From assembly GCA_034111045.1 (NCBI GenBank), contig JAWUYA010000057.1, positions 1 to 64,000 of the forward strand: a stretch of DNA of 64,000 nt, written 5' to 3'. Shown here in pieces: positions 52,091-60,325 of the stretch. The position numbers and the translations under genes were made by a program. The stretch's first letter is position 1, and every line of letters starts with the position of its first letter. The notes under the pieces are model-generated. The model was not told where the DNA came from. It searched no databases and saw only the letters and a list, made by a program, of their open reading frames with translations. This stretch comes from JALJPB01 sp034111045 (GTDB lineage: Bacteria; Pseudomonadota; Gammaproteobacteria; Enterobacterales; Alteromonadaceae).

Positions 52091-52618
52091 ATGAATAGTG
52101 TGCTCAATAAATTATTACTGCTTATCTGTATACTGCTGCTTATAATACCGCTTGGTTTTACTCAAGGGGTTTATCAAGCCCCTGAGCTGTTCATCAAGCA
52201 GACCATTGGTGAACTCCCTAAAGCTAAAGTGTTGTGGCTAACTAAAGAGGACAAAGCCATTATTGCCGATATCCTTAACCATAGGTTTAATCGATTGCGC
52301 ATTCGTTATTGGCAAAAGGCCGATAATACTGTTTGGATACTCGACGAAATAGGTAAAGAAAAGCCTATTACTATTGGCGTACACATTCAAAATAAACAAA
52401 TAGTTGAACTAAAAGTATTGGTTTATCGTGAAAGCAGAGGTGATGAAGTACGCCATGAGTTTTTCACTAAACAATTTAATTTGGCAAAATTAACGAATGA
52501 CAATAGGTTAACAAGCCACATTGATGGTATAACAGGCGCAACATTATCAGTGTGGGCATTAACAAAAGTTGCTCGCCTGTCTTTATGGTTAAATAATAAA
52601 GCCTTAGCACTTAATTAA
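52091..52618 (+). CDS. FMN-binding domain protein (flavinylated, periplasmic)
   Basis: A 175-residue exported protein with an N-terminal signal or anchor (residues 6-22) and an FMN-binding domain of the RnfG/NqrC type. The flavin-attachment motif is D145-G-I-T-G-A-T-L-S, matching D-x-x-T-G-A-T-x-[ST]; T151 is the expected covalent FMN site after ApbE action. It precedes a PepSY-type membrane protein by 35 bp. Published surveys link FMN-binding domains with PepSY-like transmembrane proteins in extracytosolic electron transfer. Given the Fur box upstream of the cluster, a role in iron reduction or uptake is inferred. Confidence 0.87.
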   Translation: MNSVLNKLLLLICILLLIIPLGFTQGVYQAPELFIKQTIGELPKAKVLWLTKEDKAIIADILNHRFNRLRIRYWQKADNTVWILDEIGKEKPITIGVHIQNKQIVELKVLVYRESRGDEVRHEFFTKQFNLAKLTNDNRLTSHIDGITGATLSVWALTKVARLSLWLNNKALALN

Positions 52619-52653
52619 TTTAACTTTTTAGTTTACCTCAGATAGTTAATATT

Positions 52654-53412
52654 ATGCTCAAATCAACAACCTCATGGCATATAAGTCTTGTTCGGCATTT
52701 ACGAGAATGGCACCGTAGATTAGGTATTATCGCTGCCTTTTTTTTGATTTTTTTATCACTCTCAGGCATTGCCCTTAACCATACTGAATTATTGTCCCTG
52801 GGACATAAAAAAGTTAACAATAGCTGGTTACTCAAACATTACGGGATAAAAGCGCCTGTTCAATTAAGCTTTTATCACAACAATGAATTTATAGTCACTG
52901 ATAAGCTCGTCTGGCTAAATGCGCATTTACTGGTTGAAGTAGCAGCGCCTGTTATAGGTATGGGTACGTTCCAAGAGTTTATTGTAGTGGTTAGCGAACA
53001 GCAGTTATTTTTATTTACCAACCAAGGTGAGTTAATTGATAAATTAGGTGCCACTTCGGGCTTACCAAGTAATATTAGTGCAATGTCCATTGGCACTGAC
53101 ACTATCACTCTCAATACTGACACCGGCTATTACCAAAGTGATAGTGAGCTGTTTAATTGGCAGACATTATCGAGTATTATTGAGCCAAAATGGATACGTT
53201 CAACCTCAGCTTCAACTGAACACCAGCGTTTAGCAATATCGCAATATAAATCCCACTTTTTAACTTGGGAGCGAATTATAGTGGATACCCACAGTGGTAG
53301 ATTTTTTGGGTTAGTCGGCGTGTTATTTATGGATGTAGTCGCGATATTATTAATACTACTGTCGGTCAGTGGTATTTATATCTGGATAAGGTATTCGAGA
53401 GCCAAGCGATAA
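52654..53412 (+). CDS. PepSY-associated transmembrane protein
   Basis: A 252-residue inner-membrane protein of the PepSY-associated TM helix type. One helix at about 24-44 (preceded by REWHRRLGIIAAFF, with conserved histidines H17 and possibly H46 as heme or metal ligands), a periplasmic beta-rich domain, and a C-terminal helix at about 221-245 (DTHSGRFFGLVGVLFMD then a hydrophobic run). The RxWHR and H-x-G-R-x-[FY]-G-x-x-G pattern is that of the family and probably holds heme. It likely passes electrons from the inside or quinones to the flavinylated neighbour. Confidence 0.85.
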   Translation: MLKSTTSWHISLVRHLREWHRRLGIIAAFFLIFLSLSGIALNHTELLSLGHKKVNNSWLLKHYGIKAPVQLSFYHNNEFIVTDKLVWLNAHLLVEVAAPVIGMGTFQEFIVVVSEQQLFLFTNQGELIDKLGATSGLPSNISAMSIGTDTITLNTDTGYYQSDSELFNWQTLSSIIEPKWIRSTSASTEHQRLAISQYKSHFLTWERIIVDTHSGRFFGLVGVLFMDVVAILLILLSVSGIYIWIRYSRAKR

Positions 53413-53499
53413 TACTACTACCCTTTCCCTGGCTTTTTGTAATATAGTCATAAAGAAATACGCTATAATCAAAAAAACAACTGTTTACAAACAATTAGT

Positions 53500-54015
53500 A
53501 TGACAAAAAATTCACCTAATAAAAAGTTAACACGAGCGGTTAATTGGCCAATTAGCTTGGCCATTTTGTTATGTTTTTTTATCTTGAGCACTGCACACGG
53601 TTATGCTCAAAGGATGAATAAAGATCACAAACAATGGCTTAAAACACAATTTAGTAAACAACATCAAAAACTCATTCCTATTGTCGCCGTTGCTGATATG
53701 TATTTTGCTTGCAATGGGGTCAGAAAAGTTGACGCTATTAGTCCTCCCCTCCAAGATCTGGTGCTGAACCAAACTAAAAAACAACTCGCTAGCAAATTAA
53801 TGCGTTGTCTCGGTGATGATGAAATAAAATCTGATCAAGCCTTAAACTTTGGCTTATTAGGTTGTTTTCATCAACAATTAAGTGGTCTAGCTGAAGAAGA
53901 AAAAAAAATAAAAATGGCCTTAGTTAACAAGGCCATTTTGTCACTATCAAGAGAAGAACGGCATCAAAGTTTCACCCGGTGTGTCAATGCCCAAGCCATT
54001 AATTACCTCAAATAG
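53500..54015 (+). CDS. Hypothetical exported protein with four cysteines
   Basis: A 171-residue protein of unknown family with an N-terminal hydrophobic segment (about residues 18-35, cleavage possibly after YAQ). Four cysteines (FACNG, MRCLG, GCFHQ, TRCVN) are spaced to form two disulfides in the periplasm. It lies 87 bp after the PepSY gene on the same strand and may belong to that cluster. Its 3' part contains, at 53911-53939, what looks like the terminator of the convergent gene. Confidence 0.65.
   Translation: MTKNSPNKKLTRAVNWPISLAILLCFFILSTAHGYAQRMNKDHKQWLKTQFSKQHQKLIPIVAVADMYFACNGVRKVDAISPPLQDLVLNQTKKQLASKLMRCLGDDEIKSDQALNFGLLGCFHQQLSGLAEEEKKIKMALVNKAILSLSREERHQSFTRCVNAQAINYLK
53909..53941 (-). 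terminator. Terminator of the convergent LETM1-like gene, inside a coding region
   Basis: An 11-bp stem (AAAATGGCCTT / AAGGCCATTTT) with a 7-nt loop lies inside the 3' end of the 53500 gene. On the minus strand it is followed by TTTTTATTTTTTTTT (53901-53915), which makes a strong intrinsic terminator for the leftward gene at 54071-54466. On the plus strand the T run is short (4 T). Confidence 0.75.
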
Positions 54016-54070
54016 TCTTGGCCTTAGAAATACAACACCTCTCAGAAATAATAAGAATGCTTTTGTAAAG

Positions 54071-54448
54071 CTAAACTTTTTGGCTGACTTTCTTTAATTT
54101 TTCTATCTCCAAAAATGAACTGGGCAATATCTCAACCCCCACCAAACGCCCTACTTTAATCACTACTGGAATAGTGATTGGTGCAAAAGGTAACACCGCA
54201 AAAACCCCTATCCCTAAACCTTTTAGCAAGTCAACAAATTGTTTATTGGCTGCCAACATATCCTCAGAGCTTGCTTGCCTCATGGTATATTTATGATAAG
54301 TGATTAGCATTTCTTTCGTTTCATTTTTCTCTTGGGCAAGCGCAAGTTTAATACCTAACATTTGGCGTTGAAGTTTCAACTTACCACGCTTATGGGTAAT
54401 ACGAGTAACACGAATTGGCGCTTTGATAAAATGAAGTAAAATGTTCAT
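54071..54448 (-). CDS. LETM1-like small protein
   Basis: A small protein of 125 residues (131 if an ATG at 54466 is used). The C-terminal part, LGIGVFAVLPFAPITIPVVIKVGRLVGVEILPSSFLE, matches the conserved core of the LETM1-like domain (a hydrophobic segment, LP..[PF]GG-like turn, then ILPSSF). Bacterial proteins with this short domain have no known role. One hydrophobic helix. The start is uncertain: neither ATG has a good Shine-Dalgarno. Its terminator overlaps the end of the convergent gene. Confidence 0.7.
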   Translation of the reverse strand: MNILLHFIKAPIRVTRITHKRGKLKLQRQMLGIKLALAQEKNETKEMLITYHKYTMRQASSEDMLAANKQFVDLLKGLGIGVFAVLPFAPITIPVVIKVGRLVGVEILPSSFLEIEKLKKVSQKV

Positions 54449-54542
54449 ACCAACATTGTCGCACATTATTTTCTTGGCTGAGTTTTTCTTTTTAGATCAT
54501 CGAGAACCAGGACTGATAATGTTTCATATTTAGACGTAAATT

Positions 54543-54578
54543 ATATATAAAATGATATATCTAGACCATTTTATATAT
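54543..54578. promoter_or_regulatory. Perfect 12-bp inverted repeat upstream of ompR
   Basis: ATATATAAAATG (54543-54554) and CATTTTATATAT (54567-54578) are exact complements separated by 12 nt, about 100 bp before the ompR start. The two arms are one helical turn and a bit apart, centre to centre 24 bp. It may bind a dimeric regulator, perhaps OmpR itself, or simply be an AT-rich promoter element. Confidence 0.55.
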
Positions 54579-54679
54579 ACCTTGTAACATTAAACTTAGT
54601 TTTTTCAGTTTTTTATTTTTATTTTTCATAAAAGATGTCTTATAGTCTGCTTAATTGAGTTAACAATGAAATATTAATT

Positions 54680-55405
54680 ATGGTACAAGAAACAATCAAA
54701 ATATTAGTCGTTGATGATGATGTGCGTTTACGGTCATTACTTGAACGTTATTTAGTTGAGCAAGGTTTTGCTGTTCGAAGTGCTGCTGGCTCTGAGCAAA
54801 TGGATCGTTTGCTTGAACGCGAAAATTTTCATCTTTTAGTCTTAGATTTAATGTTACCGGGTGAAGACGGTTTATCTATTTGTCGTAGGCTGCGCCAGCA
54901 AAATAATAACATTCCAATTGTTATGCTAACAGCTAAAGGTGATGAAGTGGACCGTATCATTGGCCTTGAGATTGGTGCTGATGACTACATGCCAAAGCCT
55001 TTTAATCCACGCGAATTATTAGCGCGGATAAAAGCGGTATTACGTCGCCGGGTGCATGAAGCCCCTGGTGCTCCCTCCTTACAAGAAAACATGATTACTT
55101 TCGGTGGATACAAGTTAAATTTAGCTACTCGTGAAATGGTTAAAGGTGATGTTAACATGCCCCTGACAAGCGGTGAGTTTTCAGTTTTAAAAGCATTAAC
55201 TACTCATCCAAGAGAACCGCTATCAAGGGATAAATTAATGAACTTAGCTCGTGGTAGAGACTATTCGGCATTAGAGCGTAGTATTGATGTTCAAGTGTCT
55301 CGTTTGCGTAGAATGTTAGAAGTAGATGCCACTAAACCTCGTTATATTCAAACCGTTTGGGGACTCGGTTATGTATTTGTACCTGATGGTGTTGGCAGTA
55401 CCTAG
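54680..55405 (+). CDS. ompR: Osmoregulation response regulator OmpR
   Basis: A 241-residue response regulator: receiver domain with the phosphoacceptor D56 in LLVLDLMLPGEDG, acidic residues D12-D13, K in MPKPFNP; then an OmpR-type winged-helix DNA-binding domain (SGEFSVLKALTTHPREPLSRDKLMNLARG, SIDVQVSRLRRMLE). It is followed by envZ after 15 bp. Controls porin and envelope genes in relatives. Confidence 0.96.
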   Translation: MVQETIKILVVDDDVRLRSLLERYLVEQGFAVRSAAGSEQMDRLLERENFHLLVLDLMLPGEDGLSICRRLRQQNNNIPIVMLTAKGDEVDRIIGLEIGADDYMPKPFNPRELLARIKAVLRRRVHEAPGAPSLQENMITFGGYKLNLATREMVKGDVNMPLTSGEFSVLKALTTHPREPLSRDKLMNLARGRDYSALERSIDVQVSRLRRMLEVDATKPRYIQTVWGLGYVFVPDGVGST

Positions 55406-55420
55406 ATTGGCAATCATTGA

Positions 55421-56734
55421 ATGAAAATATTGCCAAACAGTGCCTTTGGACAAACCATATTATTGATCGGCATTTTATTGTTAATTAATCAGGTTGTCAC
55501 TTATATATCCATTGCAATTTATGTCATACAACCCAATTCGCAACAAATCAATCAGCTGCTGGCAAAACAAGTTAAAGTCGTTTTTATTGATGTAAAAGAT
55601 GTTGAATTGAGTCCTAAAATGGCGGAAGCTTTTCACCGTGAAACAGGTATCGGTGTTTATCGCGAAAAAGATGCAATGCAGATAGGTCTAGCCGATGCTC
55701 TGTATTATAAATATCGCTCTGATGAAATGTCTGAGTTACTCGGTGGCCCTGCGGAAGTACGCATTTCACAATCAAATGATTTCCTATTTTGGATACGCCC
55801 TCCTCAAGCGCCCAACCTTTGGGTTAAAATACCTTTATTAGGTTTAGAAGATGAAAATTTCTCTCCTCTGCTCTTCTTTTTAGTGATCATTGGCGTGTTA
55901 AGTGTTGGTGGTGGTTGGTTATTTGTTCGTCAATTAAACAGACCATTAAAATCATTACAATTAGCAGCAGAAGATTTTGCTGAAGGTAATTTCCCAAAAC
56001 CGTTAACTGAATGTGGTACGAGTGAAATCATGGCGGTCACTCAAGCATTCAATCATATGTCTAGCGGGATAAAACAACTTGAAGATGATAGAAACCTATT
56101 AATGGCTGGTATCTCGCATGATTTACGCACACCATTAACTCGCATTCGTTTAGCCACTGAAATGATGTCTGATCTAGATGAAGGTCTTCGTGATGGCATT
56201 GAATGTGATATTGATGACATGAGCAGTATTATAGATCAATTTATCGATTATATTCGCAATGACAATAAAGGCGTTTTTGAGTTAGATGATATTAATGTGT
56301 TGCTTGAAGAAGTCGTCAATGCAGAAACACCGGTAAATAGAAAGGTGACCTTTAACAGCAGTAGTTGTCCTAAGATCCCACTAAAACGTATCGCAATCAA
56401 ACGCGTTATCGCCAATTTAATTCAGAATGCATTGCGCTATAGCGACGGTGATATTGAATTAACGTCTGGTGCAAACGAAAAAAAAGGCTTGGTATATTTC
56501 ATTGTTAAAGATAATGGCGATGGTATTTCAGAGGAGTATATTGAACGTTTATTCCACCCTTTCACTCAAGGTGATCAAGCACGAGGTGGTGAAGGCAGCG
56601 GTTTAGGACTCGCCATTATTAAGCGTATAGTTACTAGCCATGGTGGTAATGTGGTTTTATCAAACCATGAAAAAGGTGGTTTACAGGCAAGAGTGAGCTT
56701 ACCAATTAAGCAAAGACAAATGCCTTCTCAGTGA
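55421..56734 (+). CDS. envZ: Osmosensor histidine kinase EnvZ
   Basis: A 437-residue inner-membrane sensor kinase paired with OmpR. Two membrane helices (about 12-36 and 149-170) bracket a periplasmic part of about 110 residues, then a HAMP domain (PLKSLQLAAEDFAEGNFP), the H-box H233 in AGISHDLRTPLTRIRLA, and a catalytic domain with the N-box (NLIQNALRYSDG), G1 (DNGDGIS) and G2 (GEGSGLGLAI). Followed by a bidirectional terminator shared with pckA. Confidence 0.96.
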   Translation: MKILPNSAFGQTILLIGILLLINQVVTYISIAIYVIQPNSQQINQLLAKQVKVVFIDVKDVELSPKMAEAFHRETGIGVYREKDAMQIGLADALYYKYRSDEMSELLGGPAEVRISQSNDFLFWIRPPQAPNLWVKIPLLGLEDENFSPLLFFLVIIGVLSVGGGWLFVRQLNRPLKSLQLAAEDFAEGNFPKPLTECGTSEIMAVTQAFNHMSSGIKQLEDDRNLLMAGISHDLRTPLTRIRLATEMMSDLDEGLRDGIECDIDDMSSIIDQFIDYIRNDNKGVFELDDINVLLEEVVNAETPVNRKVTFNSSSCPKIPLKRIAIKRVIANLIQNALRYSDGDIELTSGANEKKGLVYFIVKDNGDGISEEYIERLFHPFTQGDQARGGEGSGLGLAIIKRIVTSHGGNVVLSNHEKGGLQARVSLPIKQRQMPSQ

Positions 56735-56789
56735 TGTAACAGCTCCTGTTAATCCCTAAAATAGCTTAATACTAGCCTTAAGATGCAAA

Positions 56790-56821
56790 AAAGGCCGGTT
56801 CAATAAATTGATCCGGCCTTT
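56790..56821. terminator. Bidirectional terminator, envZ / pckA
   Basis: AAAGGCCGG / CCGGCCTTT (56790-56798 and 56813-56821), extended by TT and CAA/TTG pairs, is flanked by A and T runs. It lies between the convergent envZ and pckA and can end both. Confidence 0.85.
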
Positions 56822-56845
56822 CGTTTTATGATTGAAAACGGCTAA

Positions 56846-58456
56846 CTAACGTTGTGGTCCAGCAGCCACCAACGCTTTACCATTATCAGTATCTGTGAAT
56901 TTCTCAAAGTTATTAATAAAACGATTGGCTAGATCAACGGCTTTGCCATGCCATTCAGCTTTATCTTGGTAGGTGTTTCTAGGGTCAAGAATATCACTTT
57001 CAACACCAGCAACTATATTAGGTACCGCTAAGTTAAACATCGGAATAACAGTCGTTTCAGTATTATCAATAGAACCATCTAATATAGCGTCAATAATAGC
57101 CCTAGTTGCTTTAATTGAGATGCGCTTGCCAGTACCATTCCAACCAGTATTAACTAAATAAGCTTCAGCACCTACTGCAGCCATGCGCTTATGCAAGACT
57201 TCTGCATATTGTGTTGGGTGTAAGCTCAAAAATGCCGCACCAAAACAACTTGAAAACGTTGGCGTTGGCTCTGTAATACCGCGCTCAGTACCGGCTAACT
57301 TAGCTGTAAAGCCAGATAAGAAGTAATATTCTGTTTGCTCTGGCGTTAACTTAGCCACTGGAGGCAATACACCAAAAGCATCTGCGGTTAAGAAGATAAC
57401 CTTTTTAGCATGGCCTGCACGAGAAACAGGTTTAACGATATTATCGATATGGTCAATGGGATAAGATACTCGGGTATTTTCAGTTGTTGAATTATCATCA
57501 AAATCGATTTTACCATGGGCATCAACGGTTACGTTTTCTAATAAGGCATTTCGACGAATGGCATTGTATATATCAGGTTCGTTCTCTTTGCTAAGATTGA
57601 TAGTTTTTGCATAACAACCGCCTTCAAAGTTAAAGATACCATTATCATCCCAGCCGTGCTCATCATCACCAATTAATTGACGTTTAGGGTCAGTAGAAAG
57701 GGTAGTTTTTCCTGTGCCTGAAAGACCAAAGAAAATAGCAGTATCGCCATCTTCACCAACGTTAGCACTACAATGCATAGAAGCAATACCCTGAAGTGGT
57801 AGGTAGTAGTTCATCATAGAGAACATACCTTTTTTCATTTCACCACCGTACCAAGTACCACCAATCAGCTGAATTTTTTCAGTTAAGTTAAAAGCCACAA
57901 AATTTTCTGAATTTAATCCCTGCTCTTGCCATTTATCGTTTACTGTTTTTGCACCATTCATTACAACAAAATCTGGCTGGTAATTTTGTAGCTCTTGATC
58001 AGAGGGACGAATAAACATATTTTTAACGAAATGTGCTTGCCACGCAACTTGCGTAATAAAGCGAACGTTTAAACGCGTCGCTTCATCAGCGCCACAAAAG
58101 GTGTCAACAACAAATAAACGTTGACCAGAAAGCTGAGTAGTGACTAAGCCTTTTAAATGATCCCACGTTTGTGGGCTCATTGCTTTGTTATCATTTTTAC
58201 CTTGATCTGACCACCAAACGGTATCGCGAGTGGTATCATCACGAACAATATATTTATCTTTAGGTGAACGACCGGTAAAAATACCCGTATCAACATTGAC
58301 TGCACCAAGTTCAGTTTCTACGCCTTTATCAAAGCCCGTTAAACTTGCTTTAGTTTCTTCAGCAAAAAGTAATGCGTATGAAGGGTTATAAACAACTTCT
58401 TCTACGTTATTGATGCCGTATTGAGATAAATCAATCGAGTTTTCTAAAGCGGTCAT
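56846..58456 (-). CDS. pckA: Phosphoenolpyruvate carboxykinase (ATP)
   Basis: PckA converts oxaloacetate to PEP with ATP, the first committed step of gluconeogenesis. 536 residues; P-loop GLSGTGKTTLS, the FEGGCYAKTI segment, the RMPNISE-related start region and the substrate arginine region TGRSPKDKYIVRD. The start has AGGAGTG a few bases upstream (CCTAGGAGTGTTTTAGCC). Convergent with envZ, as in E. coli where the pair also adjoins. Confidence 0.97.
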   Translation of the reverse strand: MTALENSIDLSQYGINNVEEVVYNPSYALLFAEETKASLTGFDKGVETELGAVNVDTGIFTGRSPKDKYIVRDDTTRDTVWWSDQGKNDNKAMSPQTWDHLKGLVTTQLSGQRLFVVDTFCGADEATRLNVRFITQVAWQAHFVKNMFIRPSDQELQNYQPDFVVMNGAKTVNDKWQEQGLNSENFVAFNLTEKIQLIGGTWYGGEMKKGMFSMMNYYLPLQGIASMHCSANVGEDGDTAIFFGLSGTGKTTLSTDPKRQLIGDDEHGWDDNGIFNFEGGCYAKTINLSKENEPDIYNAIRRNALLENVTVDAHGKIDFDDNSTTENTRVSYPIDHIDNIVKPVSRAGHAKKVIFLTADAFGVLPPVAKLTPEQTEYYFLSGFTAKLAGTERGITEPTPTFSSCFGAAFLSLHPTQYAEVLHKRMAAVGAEAYLVNTGWNGTGKRISIKATRAIIDAILDGSIDNTETTVIPMFNLAVPNIVAGVESDILDPRNTYQDKAEWHGKAVDLANRFINNFEKFTDTDNGKALVAAGPQR

Positions 58457-58908
58457 GGCTAAAACACTCCTAGGTGGTATGACAAAGTTAAATTATATAC
58501 CTAAAACACTTCACATCTTGAAAGTCACTTAGGTATGTAAAATGATATGTCTCTTTTTCTTGTATCATTTAGGGCGCCTATTCTAGGGGATCAATGGTCA
58601 AAACTAAAGCAAAATATTGGATAAGCTGTAAGTTTTCATTGGATGCTACATCATTTGATCAAAGCGAGCTGTGTTCGATGTTTGCTAATTAATAAAGTTT
58701 GATGAAGAAGTGATTTTAAGGGCAGTGATCTCTGATTTTTAACTATATAAAACCGCAATATAATAGGCTGATTTTATTAAAATTGGTGATATTATCTGAA
58801 ATTTTTTTTGCGGTACTTTGATTTTTTGTAATAAAACTATCTATACGTCTAAGCAAAATTTATAATTGCTGTGGTTAACGTTAAAAAATTAAACTGGTTG
58901 GAATTATC
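58457..58908. promoter_or_regulatory. Intergenic region upstream of pckA and VF530 gene
   Basis: A 452-bp divergent promoter region. It holds an inverted repeat AAATGATA (58540-58547) / TATCATTT (58563-58570), 15 nt apart. TAAAATGATATGTCT at 58538-58552 differs by one base from TAAAATGATATATCT at 54548-54562, upstream of ompR. The remainder is AT-rich with no reading frame or RNA gene I can support. Confidence 0.45.
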
Positions 58909-59313
58909 ATGAGCGCAGAAGCTATATACAAAAAAAATCCATTACACGGCATAAAATTAGAGCAAGTGTTAAATGAATTAGTTGATCACTATGGTTGGGA
59001 TATTCTTTATGCCTATTTAAATCTTAATTGTTTTAAAACCAATGCGGGCATGGTATCAAGTCTTAAATTTCTTAGAAAAACGGCTTGGGCTCAAGAAAAA
59101 GTAGAAGGTTTTTATCTGTATCAATATAAAGGCTTACCCAGGGCAGATGATGAACAGTTTCAACTGCCTCCTCGTGATCGCATTGTTCCAGCACACCATG
59201 ATATCGGCACTCCGGCGGAATTGAGTGTAGAAGATGCTGAACGTTTACGACAAAAACGTGCTAATAATACTCGAGCTCGAAATAGCAGTCCCACTAATCC
59301 TTGGGGTAAATAA
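58909..59313 (+). CDS. VF530 family (DUF2132) DNA-binding protein
   Basis: A 134-residue protein. Residues 8-68 are the VF530 domain: NPLHGIKLEQVLNELVDHYGWDILYAYLNLNCF, then SSLKFLRKTAWAQEKVEGFYLY. A structure of the founding Vibrio fischeri protein suggested a DNA-binding helical fold. The C-terminal part (about 75-134) is Arg/Asn-rich and disordered, ending NPWGK. Preceded by GGAA-type sequence about 8 nt before the ATG. Confidence 0.88.
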   Translation: MSAEAIYKKNPLHGIKLEQVLNELVDHYGWDILYAYLNLNCFKTNAGMVSSLKFLRKTAWAQEKVEGFYLYQYKGLPRADDEQFQLPPRDRIVPAHHDIGTPAELSVEDAERLRQKRANNTRARNSSPTNPWGK

Positions 59314-59561
59314 TACATCAATGATCAACTGCTGATGTTACACCTTCTAGCTCGCTATCATCTATTATCTCCAAAGGTTCTGGTCACTTATAAATCGGCA
59401 ACTTCAGCCAATATATAACGAAGACCTTTATCAGCTCTTCTGTTGAACCCCTTGAGACTTTACTCTCTTTTCAAAACTAAACTCATCAGTATCAAGTTCA
59501 GTTGCTGCTAGCCCTTTTATCAACAAGCAATAGACTTAATAAAAAGAGTCAACTGGTCTCA

Positions 59562-60257
59562 TTAAATAAAAGCAAAAGCATCGGCATACATATGCTCTAC
59601 TAACGCGCCATGCTCAACAAAATCACTTCTTACTAGGCCGACCATTTCAAATCCACCTGCCAGATAAATATCATAAGGTGCTAAACTAATAATGTCGTGC
59701 ATTACAGCTTGATGAACCAAACCTGTTCGTCCTTGCCACTGTTCATCGGGTGTCTGAACAACCGGAATAAAGTGAGCATGAGGTAGTTTTGCGATAATAG
59801 CGGCAGTTTCAGCTAATTCATAACAAGCACTTGGCTCACGTAACCCCCAATAAACCATAACGGGGCGGTTACATTTTTGTTCAGCCAGATATTCAAACAT
59901 TGATTTAATATACGACAAACCAGTACCTCCTGCCATTAATAACAGTGGTCGTTCACTTTCCGTTCTTAACTGTGCATTGCCCAAGGGTATTTCAATGACA
60001 ACCGTATCAGTAGACTTAATCCTTTCAATAACTTGCATCGGGTAGCTATTGTCACCAAAAGCACCAATTTGTAATTCGATAAACGCTGCACTTGGCGAAC
60101 TAGCAATTGAAAATGGACGTTTATCATCATCGCTCATGACAAAATTTAAATATTGTCCAGGCATAAAATCAATCGCTTGTTCAGGCTTAAGTAATACTTT
60201 ATAGACATGTGTTGTTAGTGGGGTAATTGAGTGAACCTGACAATTTATAACTTTCAT
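59562..60257 (-). CDS. fre: NAD(P)H-flavin reductase
   Basis: Fre reduces free riboflavin or FMN with NAD(P)H, supplying reduced flavin and reducing Fe3+ chelates. The 231-residue ferredoxin-reductase-type protein has the flavin site RPFSIASSP, the NAD(P)H loop LMAGGTGLSYIKSM and the C-terminal YLAGGFEMV. It follows ubiD by 68 bp on the same strand, as in E. coli. UbiD needs a prenylated reduced FMN made by UbiX, so a flavin link is reasonable. Confidence 0.93.
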   Translation of the reverse strand: MKVINCQVHSITPLTTHVYKVLLKPEQAIDFMPGQYLNFVMSDDDKRPFSIASSPSAAFIELQIGAFGDNSYPMQVIERIKSTDTVVIEIPLGNAQLRTESERPLLLMAGGTGLSYIKSMFEYLAEQKCNRPVMVYWGLREPSACYELAETAAIIAKLPHAHFIPVVQTPDEQWQGRTGLVHQAVMHDIISLAPYDIYLAGGFEMVGLVRSDFVEHGALVEHMYADAFAFI

Positions 60258-60325
60258 TTTTTAAGAGCCTTAACTTATACTGCAACACTGATCAGCTTAA
60301 TTAAAGAATAGCTGATCAAAGCTAA

